Assembly: GCA_964567665.1 (NCBI GenBank)
Contig: CAZMNN010000004.1
Coordinates: 1 to 64,000 of the forward strand
Reading direction: 5' to 3'
Length of the DNA: 64,000 nucleotides
Source: UBA1731 sp964567665
Lineage (GTDB): Bacteria > Verrucomicrobiota > Kiritimatiellia > RFP12 > UBA1067
The translations under genes and the position numbers were made by a program. The notes under the pieces are model-generated. The model saw nothing but the letters and a program-made list of their open reading frames with translations. It was not told the origin of the DNA and made no database searches. How positions within the stretch are numbered: the stretch's first letter is position 1; the number at the start of each line of letters is the position of its first letter. Positions 1 to 8,492 of the stretch are shown in pieces.

Positions 1-187
1 TGGCAGAACATCGCGCCCTGCCGAACTGGCCTCCGGTAGGGCGGGGCGTCCCGCCGAATTGCCCTCTGGCAGAACATCGCGCCCTGCCGAACTGGCCTCC
101 GGTAGGGCGGGGCGTCCCGCCGAATTGCCCTCTGACAGAACGTCGCGCCCTGCCGAACTGGCCGCCGGTAGGGCGGGGCGTCCCGCC
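1..187. repeat. 66-bp tandem repeat with hairpin cores
   Basis: Copies at 1-66 and 67-132 are identical, and a diverged partial copy runs from 133 to about 187. Each unit contains GGCGGG-GCGT-CCCGCC, which can form a hairpin. The 66-bp period is a multiple of three, so the array is read in frame by the minus-strand gene. Each 66-bp unit is itself two related 33-bp halves. A related palindromic element lies at 9637-9716. Confidence 0.85.
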
Positions 188-399
188 CCGCCGCACGGCT
201 TGGCACCGGCGATCACCCACATGGCGACGAAGAACGTGACAAGCAATACTTGCCCAACCTTCGGCTGCCTCTTAATGAACGCCCAGAACCTTCGCAGAGG
301 CCGAATCCCTCTCTCGTGCATGAGCGCGACAAGCCACGCGACGGTCGATGCACACGCAACGGCAAGGAGAAAAGATGTCCAAAGTCTTGAAATAATCAT
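1..399 (-). CDS. Membrane-anchored repeat protein, 3' end beyond window (partial)
   Basis: This minus-strand reading frame starts at the ATG at 399-397 and stays open to base 1, giving 133 visible residues. An AAGGA-type ribosome site lies about five bases before the ATG. Residues 7-27 and 47-66 are hydrophobic and probably span the membrane, with a basic stretch (HERGIRPLRRF) between them. From about residue 72 the protein is an in-frame repeat made of two alternating 11-residue variants, GRPALPEASSA and GRDVLPEGNSA, each 33 bp. The small-residue and proline-rich composition suggests an exposed, extended stalk or linker; that is inference. The rest of the protein lies outside the window, so no function is assigned. 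The plus-strand frame over the same bases is treated as a shadow. Confidence 0.55.
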   Translation of the reverse strand, partial: MIISRLWTSFLLAVACASTVAWLVALMHERGIRPLRRFWAFIKRQPKVGQVLLVTFFVAMWVIAGAKPCGGAGRPALPAASSAGRDVLSEGNSAGRPALPEASSAGRDVLPEGNSAGRPALPEASSAGRDVLP

Positions 400-409
400 C
401 TGATCCTTA

Positions 410-565
410 TCATGAAGCCGTCGTAGCCAATGTCGCACCAAATCCACTATGCCGGAACGCCCACACCACACTCATGCGCGTATAGTCGCCCATATCACCA
501 TCAGACCCTTTAGCAGGGGTAGACGCCCGCGCCACCTTCATGAGCGTCCAGTCGTTGCGGAACAG
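410..565 (-). pseudogene. C-terminal gene remnant or small ORF (51 codons)
   Basis: On the minus strand, a frame opens after the TGA at 568-566 and ends at the TGA at 412-410, only 10 bases before the start of the repeat membrane protein. From its first ATG (541) it would encode 43 residues, including MGDYTRMSVVWAFRHSG. There is no clear ribosome site, and the frame begins just inside the tRNA-Val flank. It reads more like the surviving tail of a longer protein than a complete gene, but a genuine small protein cotranscribed with the next gene cannot be excluded. No family was recognised. Confidence 0.3.
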
Positions 566-572
566 TCAAGAT

Positions 573-649
573 TGGTGGACGATGAGGGACTCGAACCCCC
601 GACCTTGACCGTGTAAAGGTCCTGCTCTAACCAACTGAGCTAATCGTCC
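573..649 (-). tRNA. tRNA-Val (anticodon TAC)
   Basis: The minus strand folds as a full cloverleaf. The acceptor stem GGACGAT/ATCGTCC is perfect, the D-arm is GCTC...GAGC, the anticodon loop is TTTACAC (anticodon TAC) and the T-loop is canonical TTCGAGT. The 3' CCA is encoded at 575-573. The anticodon stem has one G-A mismatch at its top. An extended -10 promoter on the minus strand at 673-668 lies just upstream. Confidence 0.93.
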
Positions 650-665
650 GTTGCAAACGGGTGCG

Positions 666-673
666 GATTATAC
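666..673 (-). promoter_or_regulatory. Extended -10 promoter for tRNA-Val
   Basis: Read on the minus strand the sequence is TATGGTATAAT, a TG-N-TATAAT extended -10 box with the hexamer at 673-668. It lies about 19 bases before the tRNA-Val 5' end. It is one arm of an 11-bp inverted repeat whose other arm is the glnN1 promoter. Confidence 0.7.
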
Positions 674-689
674 CATAAATCCGCCGCGC

Positions 690-700
690 TATGGTATAAT
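690..700 (+). promoter_or_regulatory. Extended -10 promoter for glnN1, predicted leaderless
   Basis: TATGGTATAAT, with the hexamer at 695-700. No TTGACA-like -35 is present. Only nine bases separate the hexamer from the glnN1 ATG at 710, so transcription should begin at or next to the start codon. Confidence 0.7.
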
Positions 701-709
701 TCACGCTCT

Positions 710-2797
710 ATGGAAAAGAAACCAGACAGTCTGCCGAAATTGTTCGGCACATATGGCGATGATGTGTTTTCGGAGAACGTGATTCTCCGCCTTCTCCCAA
801 AGAAGGTCGCAACGAAGCTTCTCGCCACGATGCGTGATTCAAAGCCGCTTGACCCGAAGATAGCGGATGACGTTGCCGAGGCCATGAAGAACTGGGCGCT
901 TTCAAAGGGCGCCACCCATTTCACGCACTGGTTCCAGCCGCTTACGGGCGGCACCGCAGAGAAGCACAACAGTTTCATCGAGTCGACCTCACCGGCTTCG
1001 CTCAAGGTCGAATTTTCCGGCAAAAACCTGATAGGCGGGGAGGCCGATGCGTCGTCGTTCCCGTCCGGCGGACTGCGCTCCACGTTCGAGGCTCGCGGAT
1101 ACACCGCATGGGATCCGACATCCCCCGCGTTCATCAAGCGCCACGAGAACGGTGCGACGCTCTGCATTCCGACAGTGTTCTGTTCGTACACCGGCGATGC
1201 CCTCGATTCCAAGACGCCGCTTCTTCGTTCGATACAGGCCGTCTCCCATGCCACGGAGCGTCTGATGACGCTTTTTCGTCAGCCAAAGGCGCACGTTTCG
1301 GTGACGCTCGGCGCCGAGCAGGAGTATTTTCTGATAGACCGCGCATATTACATGAAGCGTCCGGATCTGCTTCAGACCGGTCGCACCGTCTTCGGCGCCG
1401 CTCCTGCGAAGCATCAGCAGCTGGACGACCACTACTACGGCTCGATCCGTCCGCGTGTACTGAAGTTCATGCAGGAGGTGGACGAGCGCCTGTGGCGGCT
1501 TGGGATACCGGCGAAGACGCGGCACAACGAAGTCGCCCCGGCGCAGTTTGAGCTTGCGCCGATGTTCGAAGACCAGAACCTTGCCGTAGACCACAACATG
1601 CTTACGATGGAGGTGCTGCGGCAGACGGCTGAGAGCAACGGGTTCGCCTGTCTTCTGCACGAAAAGCCGTTCAGAGGAGTGAACGGCAGCGGCAAGCACT
1701 GCAACTGGTCGATTGCGTATGGACGCCGCAACCTGCTTCAGCCTGGCGGCAACCCCAAGGAGAATGCGATATTCCTCACCGTACTCTCCGCCGTCATCCG
1801 CGCAATCGACCTCCACGCCGATATGCTCAGGGCCTCGACAGCGGGCGCCGGAAACGACCACCGTCTCGGCGCCAACGAGGCACCGCCCGCAGTGATCTCA
1901 ATATTCCTCGGCGATGAGCTTTCCGCAATCATAAAGGAGATCGAAACGGGCAAGCCGGAGAAAAGCTCCGGACGCCGCTCGATGCTCAAGATTGGCGTCG
2001 ATACGCTGCCGCCGTTCCCGGCGGACACCACAGACCGCAACCGCACGTCACCGTTCGCGTTCACCGGAAACAAGTTCGAGTTCCGCGCCCCAGGCGCCTC
2101 ACAGAACTGCGCCGACAACCAGATGGTGCTCAACACGATCGTCGCCGAGTCGATCGATGCGATCTGCGACAAGCTTGAGGCGATGGACGGAGATTTCAAC
2201 GCAAATCTGCAGAACCTGCTCCAGCGTCTCATCCGCAAGCACAGCAGGGTGCTGTTCTCCGGCGACGGATATTCGGAGGAGTGGATGGCCGAGGCGGCAA
2301 AACGCCGTCTGCCGGATCTGCCCGACACGCCTGCCGCGATTGCGCCGCTCTGCGATTCCGCGAACCAGAAGCTGTTCCTCGACTACGGGGTGCTTACTCC
2401 GGCCGAGATGAACGCAAGGCATGAGATCGCACTTGAGGACTATTCGCGTCGCATCGGCATCGAGGGTGCGGTGTCGCTCGAAATCGCCCGCGCAATGGTG
2501 CGTCCTGTGGTGGCGGACGAGTTCTCGAAGCTTGCGACGGCAATCTCGCTTGCGAGGAAGGACGGCCTGAAGGTCGGGCAGCGCGGTCTCGGCGCTCTTT
2601 CCATCAAGCTCGGCGCCGGGCTTGACGACCTCCACGTCAAGTGCGAACGCCTTGAGAAGGCGTTGTCGAAAGGGCAGCCGGCGGACATCGTGGAGAAGAT
2701 GAACGCCCTGCGCAAGACGGTCGACGCCCTTGAGCATCTTGTCGACGACCGCCGCTGGCCGCTTCCGAAATATCGTGAGATGCTTTTTGTCTATTGA
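710..2797 (+). CDS. glnN: Glutamine synthetase type III (first copy)
   Basis: The 695-residue protein is a type III glutamine synthetase, which makes glutamine from glutamate, ammonia and ATP in the cytoplasm. The length is typical of GSIII and much longer than GSI. Visible family features are the N-terminal TYGDDVF segment, GAEQEYFL near residue 201, RHNEVAPAQFE, GAGNDHRLGANEAPPA, FAFTGNKFEFRAPG and the C-terminal RWPLPKYREMLF. Around residue 325-335 it reads GSGKHCNWS, whereas the second copy at 57500 has GSGKHNNWS; the Cys is unusual. The ATG at 710 has no ribosome site because the promoter sits nine bases upstream. lysA follows 17 bases downstream, so glnN1-lysA-kdsB looks like one operon. 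Confidence 0.95.
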   Translation: MEKKPDSLPKLFGTYGDDVFSENVILRLLPKKVATKLLATMRDSKPLDPKIADDVAEAMKNWALSKGATHFTHWFQPLTGGTAEKHNSFIESTSPASLKVEFSGKNLIGGEADASSFPSGGLRSTFEARGYTAWDPTSPAFIKRHENGATLCIPTVFCSYTGDALDSKTPLLRSIQAVSHATERLMTLFRQPKAHVSVTLGAEQEYFLIDRAYYMKRPDLLQTGRTVFGAAPAKHQQLDDHYYGSIRPRVLKFMQEVDERLWRLGIPAKTRHNEVAPAQFELAPMFEDQNLAVDHNMLTMEVLRQTAESNGFACLLHEKPFRGVNGSGKHCNWSIAYGRRNLLQPGGNPKENAIFLTVLSAVIRAIDLHADMLRASTAGAGNDHRLGANEAPPAVISIFLGDELSAIIKEIETGKPEKSSGRRSMLKIGVDTLPPFPADTTDRNRTSPFAFTGNKFEFRAPGASQNCADNQMVLNTIVAESIDAICDKLEAMDGDFNANLQNLLQRLIRKHSRVLFSGDGYSEEWMAEAAKRRLPDLPDTPAAIAPLCDSANQKLFLDYGVLTPAEMNARHEIALEDYSRRIGIEGAVSLEIARAMVRPVVADEFSKLATAISLARKDGLKVGQRGLGALSIKLGAGLDDLHVKCERLEKALSKGQPADIVEKMNALRKTVDALEHLVDDRRWPLPKYREMLFVY

Positions 2798-2814
2798 GGA
2801 AAGAACAGGGGAAA

Positions 2815-4095
2815 ATGACGAAGACAACACCGTTCACCGTCGCCGAAATCAAGGGCATCGTGGCCGATCACCCGACGCCGTTCCACATCTACGACGAGAA
2901 GGCGATAAGGGCGAATGCCCGCCGTCTGAAGGCGGCGTTCGCATGGAACAAGGGCTTTCGCGAGTTCTTCGCGGTAAAGGCAACCCCCAATCCCCACATC
3001 ATGGCGCTGCTCCGCGAAGAAGGGTTCGGAAGCGACTGCTCGTCCATGGGCGAACTTGTGCTCGCAGAGGCCGTCGGCAACGTAGGCGAGGCGATCATGT
3101 TCACTTCGAACGACACGCCCGCCGATGAGTTCCTGAAGGCGGCAGAGCTTGGCGCGACGATAAATCTCGATGACATATCCCATTGGGATTTCCTGAAGCG
3201 TACGCTTGCCGCCGCAGGCCGGCCGCTTCCCGATCTGATGTGCTGCCGTTGGAATCCAGGGCCGCTGAAGGGCGGGAACGCCATCATAGGCAAGCCTGAA
3301 GAGGCGAAGTACGGATTCACGAAACCGCAGCTTTTCGAATGCTACAGGGCGATGAAGGATGCGGGCGTGAAGCGTTTCGGACTTCACACGATGGTTGCAT
3401 CGAATGAGCTTGATCCGCAGTACATCATAGACACCGCGACGCTGCTCTTTGACCTTGTGGCGGAGATATCAGAAGCCGTAGGCATCACGTTCGAGTTCGT
3501 CAACATCGGCGGCGGCATCGGGATTCCGTACCGTCCTGAGCAGACGGCGATGGACATCGAGCTTGTGGGCAGGGGGATTGAGGCCGCCTGCAGAGAGCGG
3601 CTTGTATCAAAGGGGCTGCCGGAACCGAAACTGTACATGGAGTGCGGCCGCTGCATCACAGGCCCGTACGGATGGCTCGTGTCGCGGGTGCGGCACGTCA
3701 AGAGGACGTACAAGACGTATGTGGGACTTGACGCCTGCATGGCGAACCTGATGCGTCCTGCGCTGTACGGCGCGTACCACCACATTACGCTGATGGCGGA
3801 CGATGCCGAGGCGCGTCCGAAGGTTAAGTGCGACGTCACCGGATCGCTATGCGAGAACAACGACAAGTTTGCGATCGACCGTGAACTTCCCGAAATGGCG
3901 CCGGGCGACATCGTGGTGATGCACGACGCCGGGGCGCACGGACACGCGATGGGATTTCAGTACAACGCAAAACTCCGCAGCGCGGAGCTTCTGCTGAGGG
4001 AAGACGGAAGCGTGAAGGAGATACGCCGGGCGGAGACGCTTGGCGACTACTTCGCCACGCTTGACTTCCCCGGACTGCCAGGAGGAAACTCATGA
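2815..4095 (+). CDS. lysA: Diaminopimelate decarboxylase
   Basis: This 426-residue PLP enzyme converts meso-diaminopimelate to lysine, the last step of lysine synthesis. The fold is alanine-racemase-like barrel plus C-terminal beta domain. Lys55 in FFAVKAT is the expected PLP lysine, followed by the glycine loop NIGGGIGIPYR and the C-terminal motif HDAGAHGHAMGFQYN. I chose the ATG at 2815 because AGGGGA lies just before it; an upstream in-frame TTG at 2794 has no such support and overlaps the glnN1 stop. The 3' end overlaps kdsB by ATGA. A related carboxynorspermidine decarboxylase is an alternative, less likely given the DAP-type motifs. Confidence 0.88.
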   Translation: MTKTTPFTVAEIKGIVADHPTPFHIYDEKAIRANARRLKAAFAWNKGFREFFAVKATPNPHIMALLREEGFGSDCSSMGELVLAEAVGNVGEAIMFTSNDTPADEFLKAAELGATINLDDISHWDFLKRTLAAAGRPLPDLMCCRWNPGPLKGGNAIIGKPEEAKYGFTKPQLFECYRAMKDAGVKRFGLHTMVASNELDPQYIIDTATLLFDLVAEISEAVGITFEFVNIGGGIGIPYRPEQTAMDIELVGRGIEAACRERLVSKGLPEPKLYMECGRCITGPYGWLVSRVRHVKRTYKTYVGLDACMANLMRPALYGAYHHITLMADDAEARPKVKCDVTGSLCENNDKFAIDRELPEMAPGDIVVMHDAGAHGHAMGFQYNAKLRSAELLLREDGSVKEIRRAETLGDYFATLDFPGLPGGNS

Positions 4096-4844
4096 AAATC
4101 ACCGGAATAATTCCAAGCCGGTACGGCTCAAGTCGCTTTCCCGGAAAGCCGCTTGCGATGCTTGCGGGAAAACCGCTCGTCGCGTGGGTTGTGGAGGCGG
4201 TGAAGCGGGCAAAGAGCCTCGATGACGTGATTGTGGCGACAGATGACATCCGCATCGCCGACGCAGTGTCGGCGCATGGCGGCAAAGCGGTGATGACGCC
4301 GAGCGAGCTTCCGAGCGGTACGGACAGAATCGCCTGTGCTGCCGGCGAGTTCGCGGATGACGACATCCTCGTGAACATTCAGGGCGACGAGCCTTTGATA
4401 GATCCCGGACTGATCGACAGCCTTGTGGATCGTATGAAGGAATCGGATAGATGGGACATGGCCACGGCTGTCGCGCCTATCCGCTCCGCCGACGACCTGG
4501 CGGCGAAAACCGTCGTCAAGGTGGTTCTCGACCGTGACGACAGCGCACTGTACTTTTCGCGTTGCCCAATCCCGTGCAACCGGGACAGCGAGCCTGATGT
4601 AGCGAGCGGACTTTACGTGCGCCATCTTGGAATATATGCCTACCGCGGCGCATTCCTTAAACGGTACGTCGCCGAGCCGCCGTGCGCACTTGAACGCACC
4701 GAGAAGCTTGAGCAGCTCCGCGCACTCTGGATGGGCGGCAGGATCGCCGTAATCAGAACGGATGACATCGGCGTTGGCGTAGATACGCCGGAGGATGCCG
4801 TTCGTGTCGCGAAAATGCTTGAGGCGAGGCGCGTTGCAGATTGA
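4092..4844 (+). CDS. kdsB: 3-deoxy-manno-octulosonate cytidylyltransferase (CMP-KDO synthetase)
   Basis: This 250-residue enzyme activates KDO with CTP for the inner core of lipopolysaccharide. The N-terminus carries the nucleotidyltransferase signature IPSRYGSSRFPGKPL, followed by VIVATDD and NIQGDEPLI, and ends with GVGVDTPEDA. Length and motifs fit KdsB throughout. The start codon overlaps the lysA stop (ATGA), indicating translational coupling. Its presence shows that the organism makes a KDO-containing outer membrane. Confidence 0.95.
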   Translation: MKITGIIPSRYGSSRFPGKPLAMLAGKPLVAWVVEAVKRAKSLDDVIVATDDIRIADAVSAHGGKAVMTPSELPSGTDRIACAAGEFADDDILVNIQGDEPLIDPGLIDSLVDRMKESDRWDMATAVAPIRSADDLAAKTVVKVVLDRDDSALYFSRCPIPCNRDSEPDVASGLYVRHLGIYAYRGAFLKRYVAEPPCALERTEKLEQLRALWMGGRIAVIRTDDIGVGVDTPEDAVRVAKMLEARRVAD

Positions 4845-4860
4845 TGCACATCACCGGAGT

Positions 4861-4869
4861 TGATATAAT
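4861..4869 (+). promoter_or_regulatory. Extended -10 promoter for ilvA
   Basis: TGATATAAT with the hexamer at 4864-4869. The ilvA ATG is 24 bases further on and has a GAGG ribosome site, so this transcript should have a short leader. Confidence 0.65.
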
Positions 4870-4893
4870 CTACAGCTCTTTCGAGGATGGAAA

Positions 4894-6423
4894 ATGAGCA
4901 AGGATGATAAGGTTCAGCAGATTGAGTACCTGAAAAAGATCTTGAACTCCAGGGTCTACGACGTTGCGACCGTCACGCCGTTGGATGATATGGCGGCATT
5001 GTCGCGCAAGTTTGGCGTTCGCTTCCTTCTGAAGCGTGAAGATCTCCAGCCGATACACGCATACAAGATCCGCGGCGCCTACAACAAGATGAGCGGGCTT
5101 CCGAGATCTGAGCTTGACAAGGGCGTGATATGCGCCTCTGCGGGAAACCACGCGCAGGGTGTCGCCCTCTCGGCGAAGCGGCTTGGATGCAAGGCGACAA
5201 TCGTGATGCCGGTGACGACGCCTGAAATCAAGATCAGCGCGGTGAAGGGCTATGGTGCATCTATCGTGCTTCACGGCGACAGCTATTCCGATACGTATGA
5301 AGAGCTTGAGCGGCAGATCAAGGAGCATGGCTACACGTACATTGCGCCGTTCGACGATCCGGATGTCATCGCCGGACAGGGTACCGTCGCAAAGGAGATA
5401 CTTGAGCAGGCCGGGCGCGATCTGACTGACGTGTACGTTCCGATCGGCGGTGGCGGACTTGCCGCCGGCGTTGCAGTGTACGTGAAATCCGTAAGGCCGT
5501 CCGTGCGAGTGTGGGGCGTGGAGCCTGCGGATTCAGACTGCATGTACCGTTCGATCAAGGCGGGGAAGCGCGTCTCGCTTGATGCGCCTGGGCTTTTTGC
5601 GGACGGCGTGTGTGTGAAGACGCCTGGCAAGGTGACGTTCAACCTGTGCAGGAAGCACTTGGACGGAATCGTCCGCGTCACCACGGCGGAGACGTGCGCA
5701 GCGATAAAGGACATCTTCGAGGCGACGCGCGCCATCTGCGAACCGGCAGGGGCGCTTGCCCTCGCCGCCGCCAAGAAGCATTCAAAGAAGGGCGACACGG
5801 CGGCCTGCATCGTCTCTGGCGCAAACATGAATTTCGATCGCATACGCTTTGTCGCAGAGCAGACGGAGATAGGCGAACGTCGCGAGGCGATTCTCGAATG
5901 CCGCATCCCGGAGGAGCGCGGAGCGTTCAAGACCTTCATCAGGAAACTCGGCCGCAGAAGCATAACTGAGTTCAACTACCGCTACTTCGACGAGAAGAAG
6001 GCGTATGTTTTCGTCGGGCTTGCGGTTGCGGATCATGACGAGACGAAGAGGCTTATAGATCAGCTTGCCGCCGCAAAGATTGGAACGATCGACCTTTCGG
6101 ACGACGAACTCGCCAAGGAACACATACGGCACATGGTCGGCGGACATACACGCGGCATTCATGACGAAATCGCCTATGCGTTCGAGTTCCCGGAGCGTCC
6201 GGGAGCGCTGATGGACTTCCTTGAAGCCATCTCGAACCGCTGGAACATAACGCTCTTCCATTACCGCAACCACGGCGCAGACCACGGAAAGGTGCTTGTG
6301 GGAATGCAGGTTCCGGTCAAGGAGCGTACCGCCGCAAAGCGTGTGTTCAAGGCTCTCGGATACACGTTCAGGGACGTCACAGGCAATCCCGCGTACAGGC
6401 TCTTCCTCGGCAACAGAGGTTGA
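4894..6423 (+). CDS. ilvA: Threonine ammonia-lyase, biosynthetic type
   Basis: The 509-residue protein deaminates threonine to 2-oxobutanoate, the first committed step to isoleucine. The catalytic part is a fold-type II PLP enzyme with Lys58 in HAYKIRGAYN, the SAGNHAQGVA motif and the phosphate loop PIGGGGLAAG. Two ACT-like regulatory modules follow, at about residues 330-410 and 425-505, both with the ERPGA/ERGAF type opening. This two-module architecture matches the isoleucine-inhibited biosynthetic enzyme rather than the short catabolic TdcB. The start is supported by GAGG at 4883-4886. A gene of unknown function follows after 39 bases. Confidence 0.93.
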   Translation: MSKDDKVQQIEYLKKILNSRVYDVATVTPLDDMAALSRKFGVRFLLKREDLQPIHAYKIRGAYNKMSGLPRSELDKGVICASAGNHAQGVALSAKRLGCKATIVMPVTTPEIKISAVKGYGASIVLHGDSYSDTYEELERQIKEHGYTYIAPFDDPDVIAGQGTVAKEILEQAGRDLTDVYVPIGGGGLAAGVAVYVKSVRPSVRVWGVEPADSDCMYRSIKAGKRVSLDAPGLFADGVCVKTPGKVTFNLCRKHLDGIVRVTTAETCAAIKDIFEATRAICEPAGALALAAAKKHSKKGDTAACIVSGANMNFDRIRFVAEQTEIGERREAILECRIPEERGAFKTFIRKLGRRSITEFNYRYFDEKKAYVFVGLAVADHDETKRLIDQLAAAKIGTIDLSDDELAKEHIRHMVGGHTRGIHDEIAYAFEFPERPGALMDFLEAISNRWNITLFHYRNHGADHGKVLVGMQVPVKERTAAKRVFKALGYTFRDVTGNPAYRLFLGNRG

Positions 6424-6462
6424 GAGTGCGGCCGGAAGGGGCGAACCGACAGGATGCAGTAA

Positions 6463-7434
6463 GTGGACAAGGGCAACATAGACGAGATTGCAAAGGCGAT
6501 CGTGGCGTTGAATGTCTGGAAGAAGGCATCCAAATACAACTGGGCACTTGTTTCGGAACTGTTCGACAAGCCACTGATTGCCGCCATCAACCCTGCGCCC
6601 AACGGTCCGATCAAGGCCAGGCTTCTTCTGTTCAACGGTTTTACATCGCATCGCGACTTTCTCATCTTCCAGCAGAGCCGCGATCTTTCGTTCGCCACTT
6701 CGACGGTGGACTTTGACCATTACGAGGTCATTGGACTGAAAGACGGCTCCGCAGAGATATACGACTACCGTCCGGGGTACGTTCCGGTCCATCCGGACGA
6801 AGAGACGAGGGCGATGCTCGCGCCTGTTCTGTATGAATGCTACGGGCTGCTTCTGCGCATAGATGAAGATCCAGAGCTTCCGGCGATGTACATGAAGGAG
6901 AAGTCTCTGTTCTCGCGCAGGGAAGGGCTTGACGGCAAGTGGCACGACGCTCCGCTGCGTCCGCCGGATCTCGGTACTGTGACATGGACTGAACGCATTG
7001 GACTTGACCGCGCAAAATGCGCACAGGCCGCCCGTCTGGATATGGCGACAGATGAAGCGTGGGAGATCGATTTCGTGCAGATGCCGCTCTTTCGCACCGG
7101 AGACAGCAAGGCGCGCATGATGTTCCTGTTTGCCGCCGTCGACTCCAAGACTGGTGAACGGCGTGCATGGCAGAAGATGGCGGTGGATCCCGCAACGCCG
7201 CGCAACGGTACGCTGGACGCGCTCAAGCCGCTTTGGGAATCGTTGGCCGGACATCTCCTTGACGGCGTGATCTCCAGGGGGAAGGTGCCGAGTGAGATGC
7301 ACGTGCGATCCCAGCGCATGATGCGCTTTCTGCGTCCGCTTGGAATGCAGCTTCCGTTCAAGATCGTGATGCACCGCGAGATGCCGCAGGTTGCCGCCGT
7401 CATAAATCGCGCCGTCATTGAACATACAGTGTGA
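6463..7434 (+). CDS. Unknown protein, possibly DUF6930-like
   Basis: The 323-residue protein begins at a GTG with AGGA eight bases upstream. It has no signal peptide or membrane segment and should be cytoplasmic. The C-terminal third (FLFAAVDSKTGE ... EMHVRSQRMMRFLRPLGM) resembles the DUF6930 type of domain as I remember it; this is a weak assignment. The N-terminal part (LVSELFDKP, LLFNGFTSHRDF) is not recognised. It lies 39 bases after ilvA in the same direction and may be cotranscribed, but nothing in the sequence links it to isoleucine synthesis. Confidence 0.6.
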   Translation: MDKGNIDEIAKAIVALNVWKKASKYNWALVSELFDKPLIAAINPAPNGPIKARLLLFNGFTSHRDFLIFQQSRDLSFATSTVDFDHYEVIGLKDGSAEIYDYRPGYVPVHPDEETRAMLAPVLYECYGLLLRIDEDPELPAMYMKEKSLFSRREGLDGKWHDAPLRPPDLGTVTWTERIGLDRAKCAQAARLDMATDEAWEIDFVQMPLFRTGDSKARMMFLFAAVDSKTGERRAWQKMAVDPATPRNGTLDALKPLWESLAGHLLDGVISRGKVPSEMHVRSQRMMRFLRPLGMQLPFKIVMHREMPQVAAVINRAVIEHTV

Positions 7435-7484
7435 GTTTGTGCATATATATACATACATCACACCGTAAATAAAGGATTGTTTTA

Positions 7485-8492
7485 ATGAGCATAGACACCA
7501 ACATCCCGATTCTTCTATCGCTTGCATTCATAGTCGGCGGACTTTTCACGCTTGCGAAGAGTGCGGACGTCTTTGTTGATGCCGCAGCTCGCATCGCCAA
7601 GCATTTCGGACTGTCGCCGATGATTGTCGGTATGGTCATAATAGGTTTCGGCACGAGCGCCCCGGAAATGGTCGTTTCGTCCATAGCGAGCGTCAGCGGA
7701 CACGCCGACCTGTCTCTCGGCAACGCCTACGGAAGCAACATATTCAACATCGGAATCATACTTGGCGTCACTGCGCTGTTCTGGCCGATTACGGTGAAGT
7801 CCTCCGTAAACTGGTTCGCCGTTCCCCTGCTTCTGATTACGTCCCTGCTTTCATGGCTCGTCATCCGCGATGGGACGTTCACCCGTCTCAATGGTGTCCT
7901 GCTTCTCGCCGCATTCGCTGTTCTGCTTCCGATATATTGCTGGTACGACCAGAAGGAGACGAAGCCGCAGGATGCCGCCGACGTCAAACCGGATGCGCCG
8001 ACCGGTTTCAGCAATGTCCGCGAATGGATCAGGCTTGTCGCCGGGCTGGCCATCCTTGTCGTCTCATCGCACGTGATGGTGTGGGGATGCGTAGACTTCG
8101 CCCGTGACGTGCTTGGTGTGAGCGAACTCATGATAGGGCTTACCATCGTTGCGGCGGGAACGTCGCTGCCTGAACTCGCATCGTCTATAGCGTCAGCACG
8201 GAAGGGCGAGAATGAGTTCGTGGTCGGCAACATCGTCGGATCCAACTTCTTCAATGCGCTTGCCGTGGTAGGCGTGGCAGGTACGATATCGCCGTTCAGC
8301 GGATTCTCCGGCTACATACTCACCCGCGATCTGCCGGTCATGACGCTCTTCTCAATCCTTATAGCGGTGTTCGGCCTCAATTTCCGCAATCCGCGCAAGG
8401 ACGGTACGATTACGCGCTGGGAAGGCGGAATTTGGATCATCCTGTTCCTCGCGTATCTCGGTCTGATGATTGTCCAGGAGCGCACTGTTTGA
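7485..8492 (+). CDS. yrbG: Calcium/sodium antiporter, CaCA family (first of pair)
   Basis: The 335-residue inner-membrane protein has about ten hydrophobic segments arranged as two homologous halves. The two alpha-repeat signatures of CaCA exchangers are visible: GFGTSAPEMVVS at residues 54-65 and VAAGTSLPELASS near residue 222, each followed by an asparagine-containing GNxxGSN element. These form the ion-binding site in known YrbG-type exchangers, which swap cytoplasmic calcium for sodium or protons. The ATG follows an AAAGGA ribosome site and an AT-rich stretch. The stop overlaps the TTG start of a close paralogue, so the two are a tandem duplication read as an operon. Confidence 0.9.
   Translation: MSIDTNIPILLSLAFIVGGLFTLAKSADVFVDAAARIAKHFGLSPMIVGMVIIGFGTSAPEMVVSSIASVSGHADLSLGNAYGSNIFNIGIILGVTALFWPITVKSSVNWFAVPLLLITSLLSWLVIRDGTFTRLNGVLLLAAFAVLLPIYCWYDQKETKPQDAADVKPDAPTGFSNVREWIRLVAGLAILVVSSHVMVWGCVDFARDVLGVSELMIGLTIVAAGTSLPELASSIASARKGENEFVVGNIVGSNFFNALAVVGVAGTISPFSGFSGYILTRDLPVMTLFSILIAVFGLNFRNPRKDGTITRWEGGIWIILFLAYLGLMIVQERTV

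Noticed and set aside
1..187. CRISPR-like array
   Set aside because: The units are directly contiguous, with no unique spacers, and the repeat is coding and divergent in 33-bp halves.
59..403. Plus-strand 114-codon frame over the 66-bp array
   Set aside because: The minus strand has a better case: a ribosome site, two membrane segments and an in-frame repeat. The plus frame starts within the repeat at a TTG.
5782..7527. A 581-codon minus-strand frame across ilvA and the next gene
   Set aside because: It covers the 3' end of ilvA and all of the next gene in antisense, with no recognisable motif; composition is typical of shadow frames here.
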